A DNA stretch of 64,000 nucleotides, from positions 30,068 to 94,067 of the forward strand of contig NZ_SLXM01000011.1 in the NCBI RefSeq assembly GCF_004345825.1, read 5' to 3'. The DNA is from Tenacibaculum skagerrakense. Its GTDB lineage: Bacteria > Bacteroidota > Bacteroidia > Flavobacteriales > Flavobacteriaceae. Positions 55,054 to 63,945 of the stretch are shown here, in pieces. The notes below the pieces were generated by a model. That model was not told the origin of the DNA. It worked only from the letters and a program-made list of their open reading frames with translations, and made no database searches. Made by a program: the position numbers and the translations under genes. Each line of letters opens with the position of its first letter. Position 1 is the first letter of the stretch.

Positions 55054-57279
55054 ATGAGCACACAAGAAAACAATTTAACATTTAGTAGAAGAAATTTTTT
55101 AAGAACTTCTGCATTAGCAAGTGGAGGTTTGTTGGTAGGATTTAATTTATTTACAGCTTGTAAACCAGAAGCGAAACCACCAGTTGATATTGCAAACTTA
55201 AATTTCAATGATTTTAATGCTTTTATTAAAATAGCAGATAATGGTTATGTGACTATTTTTTCACCAAATCCAGAAATAGGACAAGGGGTGAAAACGTCAA
55301 TGCCAATGATTATAGCTGAAGAATTAGATATAGAATGGGATAAAGTTACTGTTGCACAAGCACCGTTAGATACAAAAAATTACGTTCGCCAGTTAGCTGG
55401 AGGAAGTCAGTCTATTCGTCAAGGATGGGATGCTTTACGACAAACGGGTGCTACCACTAAGCAAATGCTAATTAATGCAGCTGCGGCAAAATGGGGTGTA
55501 GAAGCATCTACATGTAAGGCTTCAAAAGCTGTTATTACCAATGAAAAGGGAGAGACTTTAGGATATGGAGATGTTGTTAAAGAAGCAGCAACTATTGATG
55601 TTCCAGAAAACGTAGCTCTTAAAAAGCCTTCAGAATATACAATTATAGGTAAGGATGCTGTAAATGTAGATATAAATAAAATAACTACAGGAAAGCCTCT
55701 TTTTGGATTGGATTATAAAGAAGAAGGTATGTTGTATGCTTCTGTGCTAAGACCACCAGCATTCGGACAAACTTTGGAATCGTTTGATGCTTCGGAAGCT
55801 AAAAAAGTCAATGGGGTTATCGATGTAATTACTATTGGAGATAAAGTAAGAAGTTTTGTAGATAAAGGAAAATCTAATTGGACCTTCAAACTTTCAACAA
55901 CAGATAAAGTTGTTGTTATTGCTCAAAATACGTGGGCAGCAATCAAAGGTAAAAAAGCTATTAAAGCTACTTGGAAATCAGATAAAGAATTAGAAAGCAC
56001 AGAGTATCAAGAAAAGGTATTAAACAATATTTTAGATGGTGATAAATTTGATGTTAGAAGAGAGGACGGTAATGTGAAAAATGCATTTGCGCAAGCAGAT
56101 AAAGTGATTGAACGAACATATCATTCACCTTTTTTACCGCATAACTGTTTAGAACCAATGAATTTCTTCGCCAACGTAACTGATGAAAAAGTTCATTTAA
56201 TAGGACCAGTGCAAACACCAGAATTTGCAGCTATTGTTGTTGCTGATATGTTGGAAAGAGATATAAATGATATCCAAGTTGATATGACAAGAATGGGTGG
56301 AGGATTTGGTCGTCGCTTGTATGGAGACTTTGTTTATGAGGCCGCTGAAATTTCAGATAAAATAAAAAAGCCAGTAAAGGTTATTTCTACTAGAGAAGAT
56401 GATATGACTACTGGTATTTATCGACCAGCCATAAAATATAGAATTGCAGCATCAATAAAAGACGGTGAAATAACTGGATATCATTTAAAGGAAGCAGCAA
56501 TAAATGATAATATGTATGGATTAATTCCTCATTTTTTTCCAGCAGGATGTATTCCAAACTTTAAGGTTTCTACTCAAAATTATAAAAGCGATGTTACAAC
56601 TGGAGCTTGGAGAGCACCGTACACTAACTTCTTAGGTTATGCAGAACAAAGTTTCTTTGATGAATTAGCGGAAGAATTAGGTAAAGATCCTGTTCAACTT
56701 CGATTAGAGTTGTTGCAAAAAGTCAAAGGCACAGCCGACAAGAGAATTCAGTATTCAGGTGAACGAATGGAGAATACCATTAAGTTAGCTGCTGAAAAAG
56801 GAAATTGGGGTAAAGCTAAAGAAGGAGTATACCAAGGATTTTCTGCTTATTATAGTCATAATACCCATGTTGCCGAAGTTGCTGAGATTGAATTTAAAGA
56901 TGGCTTACCAGTAGTTACAAAAGTTGTTGCCGCTGTAGATTGCGGAATTGTAGTGAATCCAACTGGTGCAATCAATCAAATACAAGGTGGAGTGTTAGAT
57001 GGAATTGGTCATGCGATGTACGGTAATTTTTCTTTTGAAAACGGGAAGCCATTAAATAAAAACTTTGATACCTATCGTTTAATTAGAATGAACGAAACTC
57101 CGCAAGTTGAAGTTCACTTTGTGGAAAATGAATTATCTCCTACAGGATTAGGAGAGCCTGGACTTCCGCCTGCTGGTGGAGCAGTAGCAAATGCCATATA
57201 TAAAGCCTACAATAGCAGGTTGTATAGTCAACCTTTTATAAAAGAACTCGAAGCTAAAAAAACTGAAGTTAAAAGCTAG
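55054..57279 (+). CDS. iorB: Molybdopterin-binding subunit of an isoquinoline 1-oxidoreductase/aldehyde oxidase-type hydroxylase
   Basis: 741 residues. A twin-arginine signal (SRRNFLR at 11-17) is followed by a hydrophobic stretch and a lipobox-like LFTAC with Cys36, so the enzyme is likely exported folded and may be lipid-anchored. The large-subunit fold has PEIGQGVKTSMPMIIAEEL near 72-90, RMGGGFGRRLYGDFVYEAAE near 413-432, WRAPYTNFLGYAEQSF near 522 and GLGEPGLPPAGG near 705 with the catalytic Glu. The pair would hydroxylate an N-heteroaromatic or aldehyde in the periplasm. No cofactor-maturation gene adjoins it. Confidence 0.93.
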   Translation: MSTQENNLTFSRRNFLRTSALASGGLLVGFNLFTACKPEAKPPVDIANLNFNDFNAFIKIADNGYVTIFSPNPEIGQGVKTSMPMIIAEELDIEWDKVTVAQAPLDTKNYVRQLAGGSQSIRQGWDALRQTGATTKQMLINAAAAKWGVEASTCKASKAVITNEKGETLGYGDVVKEAATIDVPENVALKKPSEYTIIGKDAVNVDINKITTGKPLFGLDYKEEGMLYASVLRPPAFGQTLESFDASEAKKVNGVIDVITIGDKVRSFVDKGKSNWTFKLSTTDKVVVIAQNTWAAIKGKKAIKATWKSDKELESTEYQEKVLNNILDGDKFDVRREDGNVKNAFAQADKVIERTYHSPFLPHNCLEPMNFFANVTDEKVHLIGPVQTPEFAAIVVADMLERDINDIQVDMTRMGGGFGRRLYGDFVYEAAEISDKIKKPVKVISTREDDMTTGIYRPAIKYRIAASIKDGEITGYHLKEAAINDNMYGLIPHFFPAGCIPNFKVSTQNYKSDVTTGAWRAPYTNFLGYAEQSFFDELAEELGKDPVQLRLELLQKVKGTADKRIQYSGERMENTIKLAAEKGNWGKAKEGVYQGFSAYYSHNTHVAEVAEIEFKDGLPVVTKVVAAVDCGIVVNPTGAINQIQGGVLDGIGHAMYGNFSFENGKPLNKNFDTYRLIRMNETPQVEVHFVENELSPTGLGEPGLPPAGGAVANAIYKAYNSRLYSQPFIKELEAKKTEVKS

Positions 57280-57290
57280 GTTTAAAAATT

Positions 57291-57323
57291 TAAAAAAGAT
57301 GTCTTTGTAGGCATCTTTTTTTG
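57291..57323 (+). terminator. Terminator of the iorAB-like operon
   Basis: AAGATGTC pairs with GGCATCTT (one G-U pair) around a 6-base loop and is followed by a T tract. Confidence 0.85.
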
Positions 57324-57353
57324 TTTTTAGACAATAAGAAAAATTAATGTTCG

Positions 57354-57373
57354 AAACGAAAACGTTTTTGTTT
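57354..57373. promoter_or_regulatory. Near-perfect 20-bp palindrome upstream of pyc
   Basis: AAACGAAAACGTTTTTGTTT has one mismatched pair and a central CG, like operators of LacI-type repressors. It lies 195 bases before the pyc ATG in a 289-base gap. Recognition by a particular regulator is not known. Confidence 0.4.
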
Positions 57374-57529
57374 GATTCATAGAAACAACCAAAAATTATC
57401 AAATTAACAAATCGATAATAAAATAATACGAAATCGTTTTTTCTCTAAACATATTTTTATGAATCTGTTAATTTATTAACTTCAATTGGTAAAAGTGGTT
57501 GATTTTTTCAATAAAAATGATTTTTAAAT

Positions 57530-57537
57530 TAACTTTG
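57530..57537 (+). promoter_or_regulatory. -7 promoter element for pyc
   Basis: TAACTTTG, exact TAnnTTTG, 31 bases before the pyc ATG. The nearest TTG is 28 bases upstream, beyond the usual spacing. Confidence 0.55.
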
Positions 57538-57568
57538 AAGACAAACAGAATCACAACAAAACAAAAGA

Positions 57569-60500
57569 ATGAACATTAAAAAAGTACTCGTTGCCAATCG
57601 AGGAGAGATTGCAATTAGAGTTTTTAGGGCCTGTGTAGAAATAGGTATTAAAACAGTGGGGATTTATACATATGAAGATCGTTATTCTTTGCATAGGTAT
57701 AAAGCTGATGAATGTTATCAAATTGGGGAAGATAATGAGCCCTTAAAACCATACTTAGATATCGATGCGATTATTAAGGTAGCGGTCGAGAATAATGTAG
57801 ATGCAATTCATCCAGGTTATGGTTTTTTATCTGAGAATGCCGAATTTGCCCAGAAATGTGAAGACAATGGAATTATTTTCGTTGGTCCAAAAGTTTCAGT
57901 TTTAAAAGCTTTAGGAGATAAGATTACAGCAAAAGAAGTAGCAGTTGCTAATAATGTTCCAATTATTCAGAGTAGTGATCAAGATTTGACTTCTATTGAA
58001 ATTGCTTTAGACGAGGCGGAAAAAATCAGTTATCCTGTAATGTTAAAAGCAGCATCAGGTGGTGGAGGTAGAGGTATGAGAGTTATTCGAAATGCCAATG
58101 ATCTTAAAAAAGCATATCCAGAAGCTCAGAGAGAAGCGTTAAATGCTTTTGGAGATGATACCGTTTTCTTAGAAAAGTTTGTTGAAAATCCTAAACATAT
58201 TGAAATACAGATTGTTGCCGATACGCAAGGTAATATGGTGCATTTGTATGAGAGAGATTGTTCGGTACAAAGGCGTTATCAAAAAGTAATTGAGTTTGCT
58301 CCTTCCTATGGTTTACCTGAGGAAACTAAAAATAACTTGTATAAATATGCTTTAGATATCTGTGGTGCGGTAAATTATAATAATATAGGTACTGTTGAAT
58401 TTTTAGTAGATGATGATGGTAGTATTTATTTCATTGAAGTAAACCCTAGAATTCAGGTTGAACATACAGTTACAGAAATGGTAACTAATATTGATTTAGT
58501 TAAAACTCAATTGTTCATTGCTGGGGGGTATAAGTTAGAAGATAAGCAAATCAAGATTCCAAGCCAGGAATCTATTACAGTTTCTGGTTATGCTTTACAA
58601 TGTAGAATTACAACGGAAGATCCTGCTAACGATTTTAAACCTGATTATGGAACGGTAACTACCTATCGTAGTGCATCTGGATTTGGAATTCGATTAGATG
58701 CTGGAAGTATTTATCAAGGAGTAAAGATTTCTCCATTCTTTGATTCGATGTTAGTGAAAGCTTCTGCAAGAAGTAGAACTTTAGATGGAGCGTGTAGAAA
58801 AATGTTACGTGCTTTAGTAGAGTTTAGAATTAGAGGTGTACAAACCAATATTGCTTTCTTAAGAAATATTCTAGAGCATTCTACTTTTAGAAATGGAGAA
58901 GTTACCGTAAACTTTATTAAAAACGAACCAAGTTTATTCGAATTTAAAGAACCTAAAAACAGGGCAAATAAGTTAATAAACTTTTTAGGAGAAGTTGTTG
59001 TAAATGGTAATCCTGATGTAAAAAAAGTAGATCCTAAACGTAAGTTTTCAATACCAAGAGTTCCTAAGTATCCTAAATTAGAAGCTCATCCAAAAGGAAC
59101 AAAAGATTTATTAACCGAATTAGGTCCCGAAAAGTTTGCTGAGTGGTTAAAGAAAGAAAAGAAAATTCACTTTACAGATACCACAATGCGTGATGCGCAT
59201 CAAAGTTTATTAGCAACAAGAATGCGTACTATAGATATGATGAAGGTAGCGGAAGGTTATGCTAAGAATTTTCCAGATATCTTTAGTATGGAAGTTTGGG
59301 GAGGTGCTACTTTCGATGTCTGTTTACGTTTTTTACAAGAAAATCCATGGGAACGTTTAGCATTGTTGCGCAAAGCGATGCCAAATGTTTTACTTCAAAT
59401 GTTAATTAGAGGTTCAAATGGTGTTGGGTATACAGCGTATCCTGATAACTTAATAGAGAAGTTTGTTGAAAAATCATGGGAAACTGGGGTAGATGTTTTT
59501 AGAATTTTCGATTCTTTAAACTGGATGAAGTCAATCGAACCATGTATTCAACATGTTCGAAATAGAACGGAAGGTTTAGCAGAAGCATCTATTTGTTATA
59601 CGGGAGATATCTTAAACCCTAACAAAACAAAGTACGATTTAAAGTACTATATTCAGTTAGCTAAAGATGTTGAAAATGCAGGAGCACATATTTTAGGAGT
59701 AAAAGATATGGCTGGTTTGTTAAAACCTCAGGCTGCTTATGAATTGATTTCTGCATTAAAATCTGAAATAAATATTCCTATTCACCTACATACTCATGAT
59801 ACTTCTTCAATTCAATCTGCTACCTATTTAAAAGCAATTGAAGCAGGTGTAGATGTGGTTGATGTTGCTTTAGGAGGTTTGTCTGGGTTAACTTCACAGC
59901 CAAATTTCAATTCAATGGTTGAAATGTTGCGTTTCAATGAAAGAGAGAATCCATTAGATATGCATAAGTTGGCTGAATATTCTAATTACTGGGAAGCCGT
60001 TCGTGGGTATTATTATCCTTTTGAGTCTGGGTTAAAGTCTGGAACTGGTGAAGTATATGAACATGAAATTCCAGGTGGACAATATTCAAATCTTAAAGGA
60101 CAAGCTATTGCGCTTGGTTTAGAAGATAAGTTTACAGAAGTTACAAAAATGTACGGAGAGGTTAATCAGTTATTTGGTGACATTATTAAGGTTACACCAA
60201 GTTCGAAAGTGGTCGGAGACATGGCTCAGTACATGATTAGTAACAATTTAACAATTCAAGATGTTAAAGAACGAGGAGATACTATTTCCTTTCCACAGTC
60301 AGTTATCAGTTTCTTTAAAGGAGATTTAGGTCAGCCAGTTGGTGGTTTTCCGGAAGATATTCAAAAGATTATCTTAAAAAACGAAAAACCATATACCGAG
60401 CGTCCAAATGCACATTTAGAACCAATTGATTTTGATAAGGAGTTTGAAAAATTCAAAGAAGAGTTTACTAAAGGTATGGGTAGGGAGTTGGAAATAACAG

Positions 60501-61021
60501 ATTTCTTATCGTATAAATTATATCCTAAAGTATTTACTGATGCTTATAACAATCATTTGAAATATGGTAATGTAATGAATATTCCTACCAAAAACTTCTT
60601 CTTTGGTTTAGAGATAGGAGAGGAGATTATGGTAGATATCGAGCCAGGTAAAAGAGTTTTAATTTCTTTAGTACATAAAACAGAACCTGATGAAAATGGA
60701 AATGTAACTGTATTCTTTAAAATTAATGGACAAATGCGAGTTGTTTCTATTAAAGACAATTCAATTAGTGTAGAAAAAATAGAAAATGTAAAAGCAGATA
60801 CAAGTGATGACAATCAAATTGGTGCACCTTTACAAGGTTTATTATCTACGGTATTAGTTAAAGAAGGGGATATTGTTCAAGAAAACCAACCGTTATTCAT
60901 TATAGAGGCAATGAAAATGGAAACTACAGTAACCGCAATTACTAGAGGAATCATCCAAAAAGTACAATTATCAGCAGGAACTTTGGTTGATACTAATGAT
61001 TTAGTAATTAAAATGAAGTAA
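57569..61021 (+). CDS. pyc: Pyruvate carboxylase
   Basis: 1150 residues, single-chain form. Biotin carboxylase (about 1-455, with ATP-grasp GGGGRGMRVI, KYVENPKHIEIQ-like EKFVENPKHIEIQ and EVNPRIQVEHTVTE), carboxyltransferase (about 530-800, with FTDTTMRDAHQSLLATRMRT and KDMAGLLKP), tetramerisation region, and biotinyl domain with EAMKMETT and biotin Lys1116. It makes oxaloacetate from pyruvate and bicarbonate, replenishing the TCA cycle. It is likely monocistronic: the next gene has its own strong promoter. It complements the nearby acetate activation genes only in a broad metabolic sense. Confidence 0.98.
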   Translation: MNIKKVLVANRGEIAIRVFRACVEIGIKTVGIYTYEDRYSLHRYKADECYQIGEDNEPLKPYLDIDAIIKVAVENNVDAIHPGYGFLSENAEFAQKCEDNGIIFVGPKVSVLKALGDKITAKEVAVANNVPIIQSSDQDLTSIEIALDEAEKISYPVMLKAASGGGGRGMRVIRNANDLKKAYPEAQREALNAFGDDTVFLEKFVENPKHIEIQIVADTQGNMVHLYERDCSVQRRYQKVIEFAPSYGLPEETKNNLYKYALDICGAVNYNNIGTVEFLVDDDGSIYFIEVNPRIQVEHTVTEMVTNIDLVKTQLFIAGGYKLEDKQIKIPSQESITVSGYALQCRITTEDPANDFKPDYGTVTTYRSASGFGIRLDAGSIYQGVKISPFFDSMLVKASARSRTLDGACRKMLRALVEFRIRGVQTNIAFLRNILEHSTFRNGEVTVNFIKNEPSLFEFKEPKNRANKLINFLGEVVVNGNPDVKKVDPKRKFSIPRVPKYPKLEAHPKGTKDLLTELGPEKFAEWLKKEKKIHFTDTTMRDAHQSLLATRMRTIDMMKVAEGYAKNFPDIFSMEVWGGATFDVCLRFLQENPWERLALLRKAMPNVLLQMLIRGSNGVGYTAYPDNLIEKFVEKSWETGVDVFRIFDSLNWMKSIEPCIQHVRNRTEGLAEASICYTGDILNPNKTKYDLKYYIQLAKDVENAGAHILGVKDMAGLLKPQAAYELISALKSEINIPIHLHTHDTSSIQSATYLKAIEAGVDVVDVALGGLSGLTSQPNFNSMVEMLRFNERENPLDMHKLAEYSNYWEAVRGYYYPFESGLKSGTGEVYEHEIPGGQYSNLKGQAIALGLEDKFTEVTKMYGEVNQLFGDIIKVTPSSKVVGDMAQYMISNNLTIQDVKERGDTISFPQSVISFFKGDLGQPVGGFPEDIQKIILKNEKPYTERPNAHLEPIDFDKEFEKFKEEFTKGMGRELEITDFLSYKLYPKVFTDAYNNHLKYGNVMNIPTKNFFFGLEIGEEIMVDIEPGKRVLISLVHKTEPDENGNVTVFFKINGQMRVVSIKDNSISVEKIENVKADTSDDNQIGAPLQGLLSTVLVKEGDIVQENQPLFIIEAMKMETTVTAITRGIIQKVQLSAGTLVDTNDLVIKMK

Positions 61022-61036
61022 CTAGTAGGTAAGTTT

Positions 61037-61066
61037 TTGATATACCCGTAAAAAAACTTAGTTTTG
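61037..61066 (+). promoter_or_regulatory. Strong Bacteroidota-type promoter for the AOS-family gene
   Basis: TTG at 61037-61039, 19-base spacer, TAGTTTTG at 61059-61066. It ends 21 bases before the ATG at 61088 and rules out an in-frame TTG at 61064 as the start. Confidence 0.82.
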
Positions 61067-61087
61067 CGTCCCAAACAAGTAATATAT

Positions 61088-62341
61088 ATGGTAAAGGATT
61101 TATTTGATAGAATTAAGAGCGATAAAGGACCATTAGGTAAATGGGCAGACAAAGCAGAAGGATACTATGTGTTTCCTAAATTAGAAGGTCCAATTTCTAA
61201 TAGGATGAAATTTAATGGAAAGTCTGTAATTACTTGGAGTATAAACGATTATTTAGGTTTAGCAAATCATCCAGAAGTTTTAAAAGTAGATGGTGAATCT
61301 GCAGCAGTAGATGGAATGGCTTACCCAATGGGAGCTAGAATGATGTCTGGTCATACAAAATATCATGAACAATTAGAAAGAGAGTGTGCTGAATTTGTTG
61401 GCAAAGAAGCCTCTTATTTAGTGAACTTCGGATATCAAGGTATGGTATCGGCTATCGATGCATTGGTTTCTAAAGATGATATTATTGTGTATGATATGGA
61501 TACACATGCTTGTATTATTGATGGTGTTCGTTTGCATGCGGGTAAAAGATTTGTATATCGTCATAATGATATAGAAAGTTGCGAGAAGAACTTGAAGAGA
61601 GCTACTAAAATGGCTGAAAAAACTGGAGGAGGAATCTTATTGGTTTCTGAAGGTGTTTTTGGAATGAGAGGAGAGCAAGGTAAATTAAGAGAAATTGTTG
61701 CTTTAAAAGAAAAATACAATTTTAGACTTTTAGTTGATGATGCTCACGGTTTTGGAACTCTTGGAGAAGGAGGAAGAGGTACAGGTTTTGAGCAAGGTGT
61801 TCAAGATGGTATCGATGTGTATTTCGCAACATTTGCTAAATCAATGGCAGGTATCGGTGCTTTCTTTGCTGGAGATAAAGATGTAGTTCAATATTTACAA
61901 TATAACATGCGTTCTCAAATGTTTGCAAAATCGTTACCTATGCCTATGGTTAAGGGAGCGTTAAAACGTTTGGATATGATTCGTACAATGCCAGAGTTAA
62001 AAGAGAAACTTTGGGATATTACAAATGCATTGCAAAGCGGGTTAAGAGCAGCCGGTTTTGATTTAGGAACTACTGAAACGTGTATTACTCCAGTATATTT
62101 AAAAGGAGACATTCCAGAAGCTATGGCTATGGTTCATGATTTACGTGAAAATCATGGAGTATTTTGTTCAATTGTAGTGTATCCAGTAATTCCTAAAGGA
62201 ATGATTATTTTACGATTAATTCCTACTGCGCGTCATACTATTGAGGATGTAAACGAAACTATAGAAGCATTTACAGCCATTCGCGAAAAATTAGAAAATG
62301 GTACGTATAAAAAAATAGCAGAAGCTATTATGACAGCTTAA
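61088..62341 (+). CDS. Alpha-oxoamine synthase (serine palmitoyltransferase-like), PLP enzyme
   Basis: 417 residues from the ATG at 61088. Fold-type I PLP enzyme: VDDAHGFGTLGEGGRGTG near 217-234 and the PLP lysine Lys251 in FATFAKSMAGIGAFFAG; WSINDYLGLANHPEV near 45 and GARMMSGHTKYHEQLE near 80 match serine palmitoyltransferase and KBL/BioF relatives. It would condense an amino acid with an acyl thioester, releasing CO2. In Bacteroidota such enzymes start sphingolipid (serine) or sulfonolipid (cysteate) synthesis. The absence of bio or tdh neighbours makes BioF or KBL less likely, but the substrate is not certain. It has its own promoter and terminator. Confidence 0.9.
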   Translation: MVKDLFDRIKSDKGPLGKWADKAEGYYVFPKLEGPISNRMKFNGKSVITWSINDYLGLANHPEVLKVDGESAAVDGMAYPMGARMMSGHTKYHEQLERECAEFVGKEASYLVNFGYQGMVSAIDALVSKDDIIVYDMDTHACIIDGVRLHAGKRFVYRHNDIESCEKNLKRATKMAEKTGGGILLVSEGVFGMRGEQGKLREIVALKEKYNFRLLVDDAHGFGTLGEGGRGTGFEQGVQDGIDVYFATFAKSMAGIGAFFAGDKDVVQYLQYNMRSQMFAKSLPMPMVKGALKRLDMIRTMPELKEKLWDITNALQSGLRAAGFDLGTTETCITPVYLKGDIPEAMAMVHDLRENHGVFCSIVVYPVIPKGMIILRLIPTARHTIEDVNETIEAFTAIREKLENGTYKKIAEAIMTA

Positions 62342-62343
62342 TA

Positions 62344-62378
62344 AAAAAAACTCGTGAGAAATCACGAGTTTTTTTTTA
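62344..62378 (+). terminator. Terminator after the AOS-family gene
   Basis: ACTCGTGA pairs with TCACGAGT around a GAAA tetraloop, with an A tract before and nine or more T residues after. Confidence 0.93.
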
Positions 62379-62420
62379 GAGAAAAAGTAAATTTGGAACT
62401 GTATTTGACAGTATAACGTT

Positions 62421-63158
62421 ATGAGAAAATTGTTTTTTTATTTTTTTATTGCATTCTCTTGCTTAGTAGATGCGCAAATAAAAGACACCCTTCCCGATTT
62501 TAATAATGACTATTTTTTGGTTAGAGATGGAGATACTTTAATGATTAAGTTAAATGAGGTTTCTGTATTGCCAAAGCATAAGTTTAAAAATAAAATTGAT
62601 GTTAATTACTATTATTGGTTTAAGAAGAAGGTTTTCAAAGCATATCCTTATGCTGTTCTGGCTTCTAAAAGAATAGATAGTTTAAATGCTCGTTTAGGTA
62701 GAATAGAATCTAATAGTAAAAAACGTAAATATGTTAGAAGGGTACAGAAGTATCTTGAGGAAGAGTTGACAGATCAGATTAAAAAGATGACTAAAACCGA
62801 AGGTCGAATTTTAATAAAGTTGATTCACAGGCAAACAGGTAAAACTGTTTTTGAAAACATAAAAGAATTAAGAAGTGGCTGGAAAGCATTTTGGTATAAT
62901 ACCACAGCTAACGTTTTCAGCTTATCTTTAAAAGATGAATATCATCCTGAAACTGAAAATGAAGATTATTTAATAGAAGATGTATTGCAGAGAGCTATTA
63001 TTGAAGAAGTCATAGAAGCTCAAGAGCCCAAACTAAAGATTGATTCGTATGCTATTTTATCTGCAAAAAACGGATCAGTAGATGTCGAAAAGTATAAAGA
63101 GATGTTTGCTAAACTCAGAAAGAAAAGAGATAGAAAGAAAAAAAGAGATAAAAAATAG
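62421..63158 (+). CDS. Exported DUF4294 protein
   Basis: 245 residues with signal peptide MRKLFFYFFIAFSCLVDAQ. The DUF4294 region (about 30-190) starts with FLVRDGDTLMIKLNEVSVLPK and contains YYYWFKKKVFKAYPYAVLAS and EGRILIKLIHRQTGKTVFE. The tail (about 215-245) is a run of Lys/Arg residues. The function is unknown; the family is widespread in Flavobacteriia. A TAAATTTG box at 62388-62395 lies 25 bases before the ATG and is a plausible -7 element. A terminator follows 97 bases downstream. Confidence 0.9.
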   Translation: MRKLFFYFFIAFSCLVDAQIKDTLPDFNNDYFLVRDGDTLMIKLNEVSVLPKHKFKNKIDVNYYYWFKKKVFKAYPYAVLASKRIDSLNARLGRIESNSKKRKYVRRVQKYLEEELTDQIKKMTKTEGRILIKLIHRQTGKTVFENIKELRSGWKAFWYNTTANVFSLSLKDEYHPETENEDYLIEDVLQRAIIEEVIEAQEPKLKIDSYAILSAKNGSVDVEKYKEMFAKLRKKRDRKKKRDKK

Positions 63159-63254
63159 TAGATGTATAATTTGTAAATTGATATAAATGACGTTACATTA
63201 TATAGTATAAAGTGTATTTATCAAGATTTCTTTTTTGTTTTTTCTCTCTTAATT

Positions 63255-63286
63255 ATGATGATTTATATTAATCATCATTTTTTTTG
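63255..63286 (+). terminator. Terminator downstream of the DUF4294 gene
   Basis: A perfect 9-bp stem ATGATGATT/AATCATCAT (63255-63263 with 63270-63278), 6-base loop, followed by about eight T residues. Confidence 0.88.
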
Positions 63287-63660
63287 CTTCAATAATTAGG
63301 TGTTTTTAAGTTGGGTTCCTAATTACAATCAAGTATAATTTTAGGAATAGATGGTTTTCATTCTATGTACATAGGTAGTAAAAATTGAATTCTTGGGCTA
63401 ACTTTAAGCTATTTGTTGATGTATTTGTTGGGAGATAAGGTTAAATAATTAAGGTTGATTGCAGTTTTTTAGGTGTAATTCTACTTAACTTCTTTAATAA
63501 AGATTAATGCTATCATACATATATAATAAGATTGTTTCTTGCTTTATATATTATAGTAAAAAGGGTTATTGTTTTTGAGGTAAAAAAACTTTTAGATGTA
63601 AGTGTTTGTTGGTAAGTCGATTAGTATTTTTATTTAAAAAAAGTTTGATTTATTTATTGA
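63287..63660. other. AT-rich intergenic stretch without a recognisable gene
   Basis: No open frame with coding character was seen on either strand. The only structure noted is an inverted repeat TAATTAGG (63293-63300) and CCTAATTA (63318-63325), which has no T tract and no assigned role. The stretch separates the DUF4294 terminator from the tandem promoter region. Confidence 0.6.
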
Positions 63661-63666
63661 AAAAGC

Positions 63667-63696
63667 TTGTGGGATTAAAAAGTGGTTGTATATTTG
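63667..63696 (+). promoter_or_regulatory. Tandem promoter P1 of a predicted stable-RNA operon
   Basis: TTG at 63667-63669, 19-base spacer, TATATTTG at 63689-63696. It is followed by CACCCGCAAACGG, which can form a CCG-CAAA-CGG hairpin at the transcript start, and further on by GTTCATT. Confidence 0.8.
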
Positions 63697-63796
63697 CACC
63701 CGCAAACGGAGAAACGCAGGTTTGGAAGTTTAAAAGTTCATTAACAGATTGTAAATAAAAGTTCAGTAAAAAGTTAAAAAATAGTTTATTTTTTTC

Positions 63797-63828
63797 TTGC
63801 TGGTTTGAAATAAAAGCTTGTATATTTG
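63797..63828 (+). promoter_or_regulatory. Tandem promoter P2 of a predicted stable-RNA operon
   Basis: TTG at 63797-63799, 21-base spacer, TATATTTG at 63821-63828. It is followed by a perfect TCCGT-TTTT-ACGGA hairpin and GTTCATTGAGATTTTGG. Confidence 0.8.
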
Positions 63829-63915
63829 CAGTCCGTTTTTACGGAGACGTTCATTGAGATTTTGGTTGTGATTTTAGGTTAAAAAATAGGCTTAAAAAAA
63901 TTTTAAAAAAAAGTT

Positions 63916-63945
63916 TTGGTAGTTTAAAAATAGTTTCTAAATTTG
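63916..63945 (+). promoter_or_regulatory. Tandem promoter P3 of a predicted stable-RNA operon
   Basis: TTG at 63916-63918, 19-base spacer, TAAATTTG at 63938-63945. It is followed by CATCCGCTTTCAG and, at 63975-63991, GTTCTAGAGATTTTGG, closely similar to the P2 leader. No gene starts before the window ends. Confidence 0.8.

Noticed and set aside
61064..61087. In-frame TTG start for the AOS-family gene
   Set aside because: The TTG is part of the -7 promoter box at 61059-61066, so it cannot be in the mRNA.
63293..63325. Inverted repeat TAATTAGG/CCTAATTA as a second terminator or operator
   Set aside because: The loop is 17 bases, the stem is AT-rich and no T tract follows; no function can be argued.
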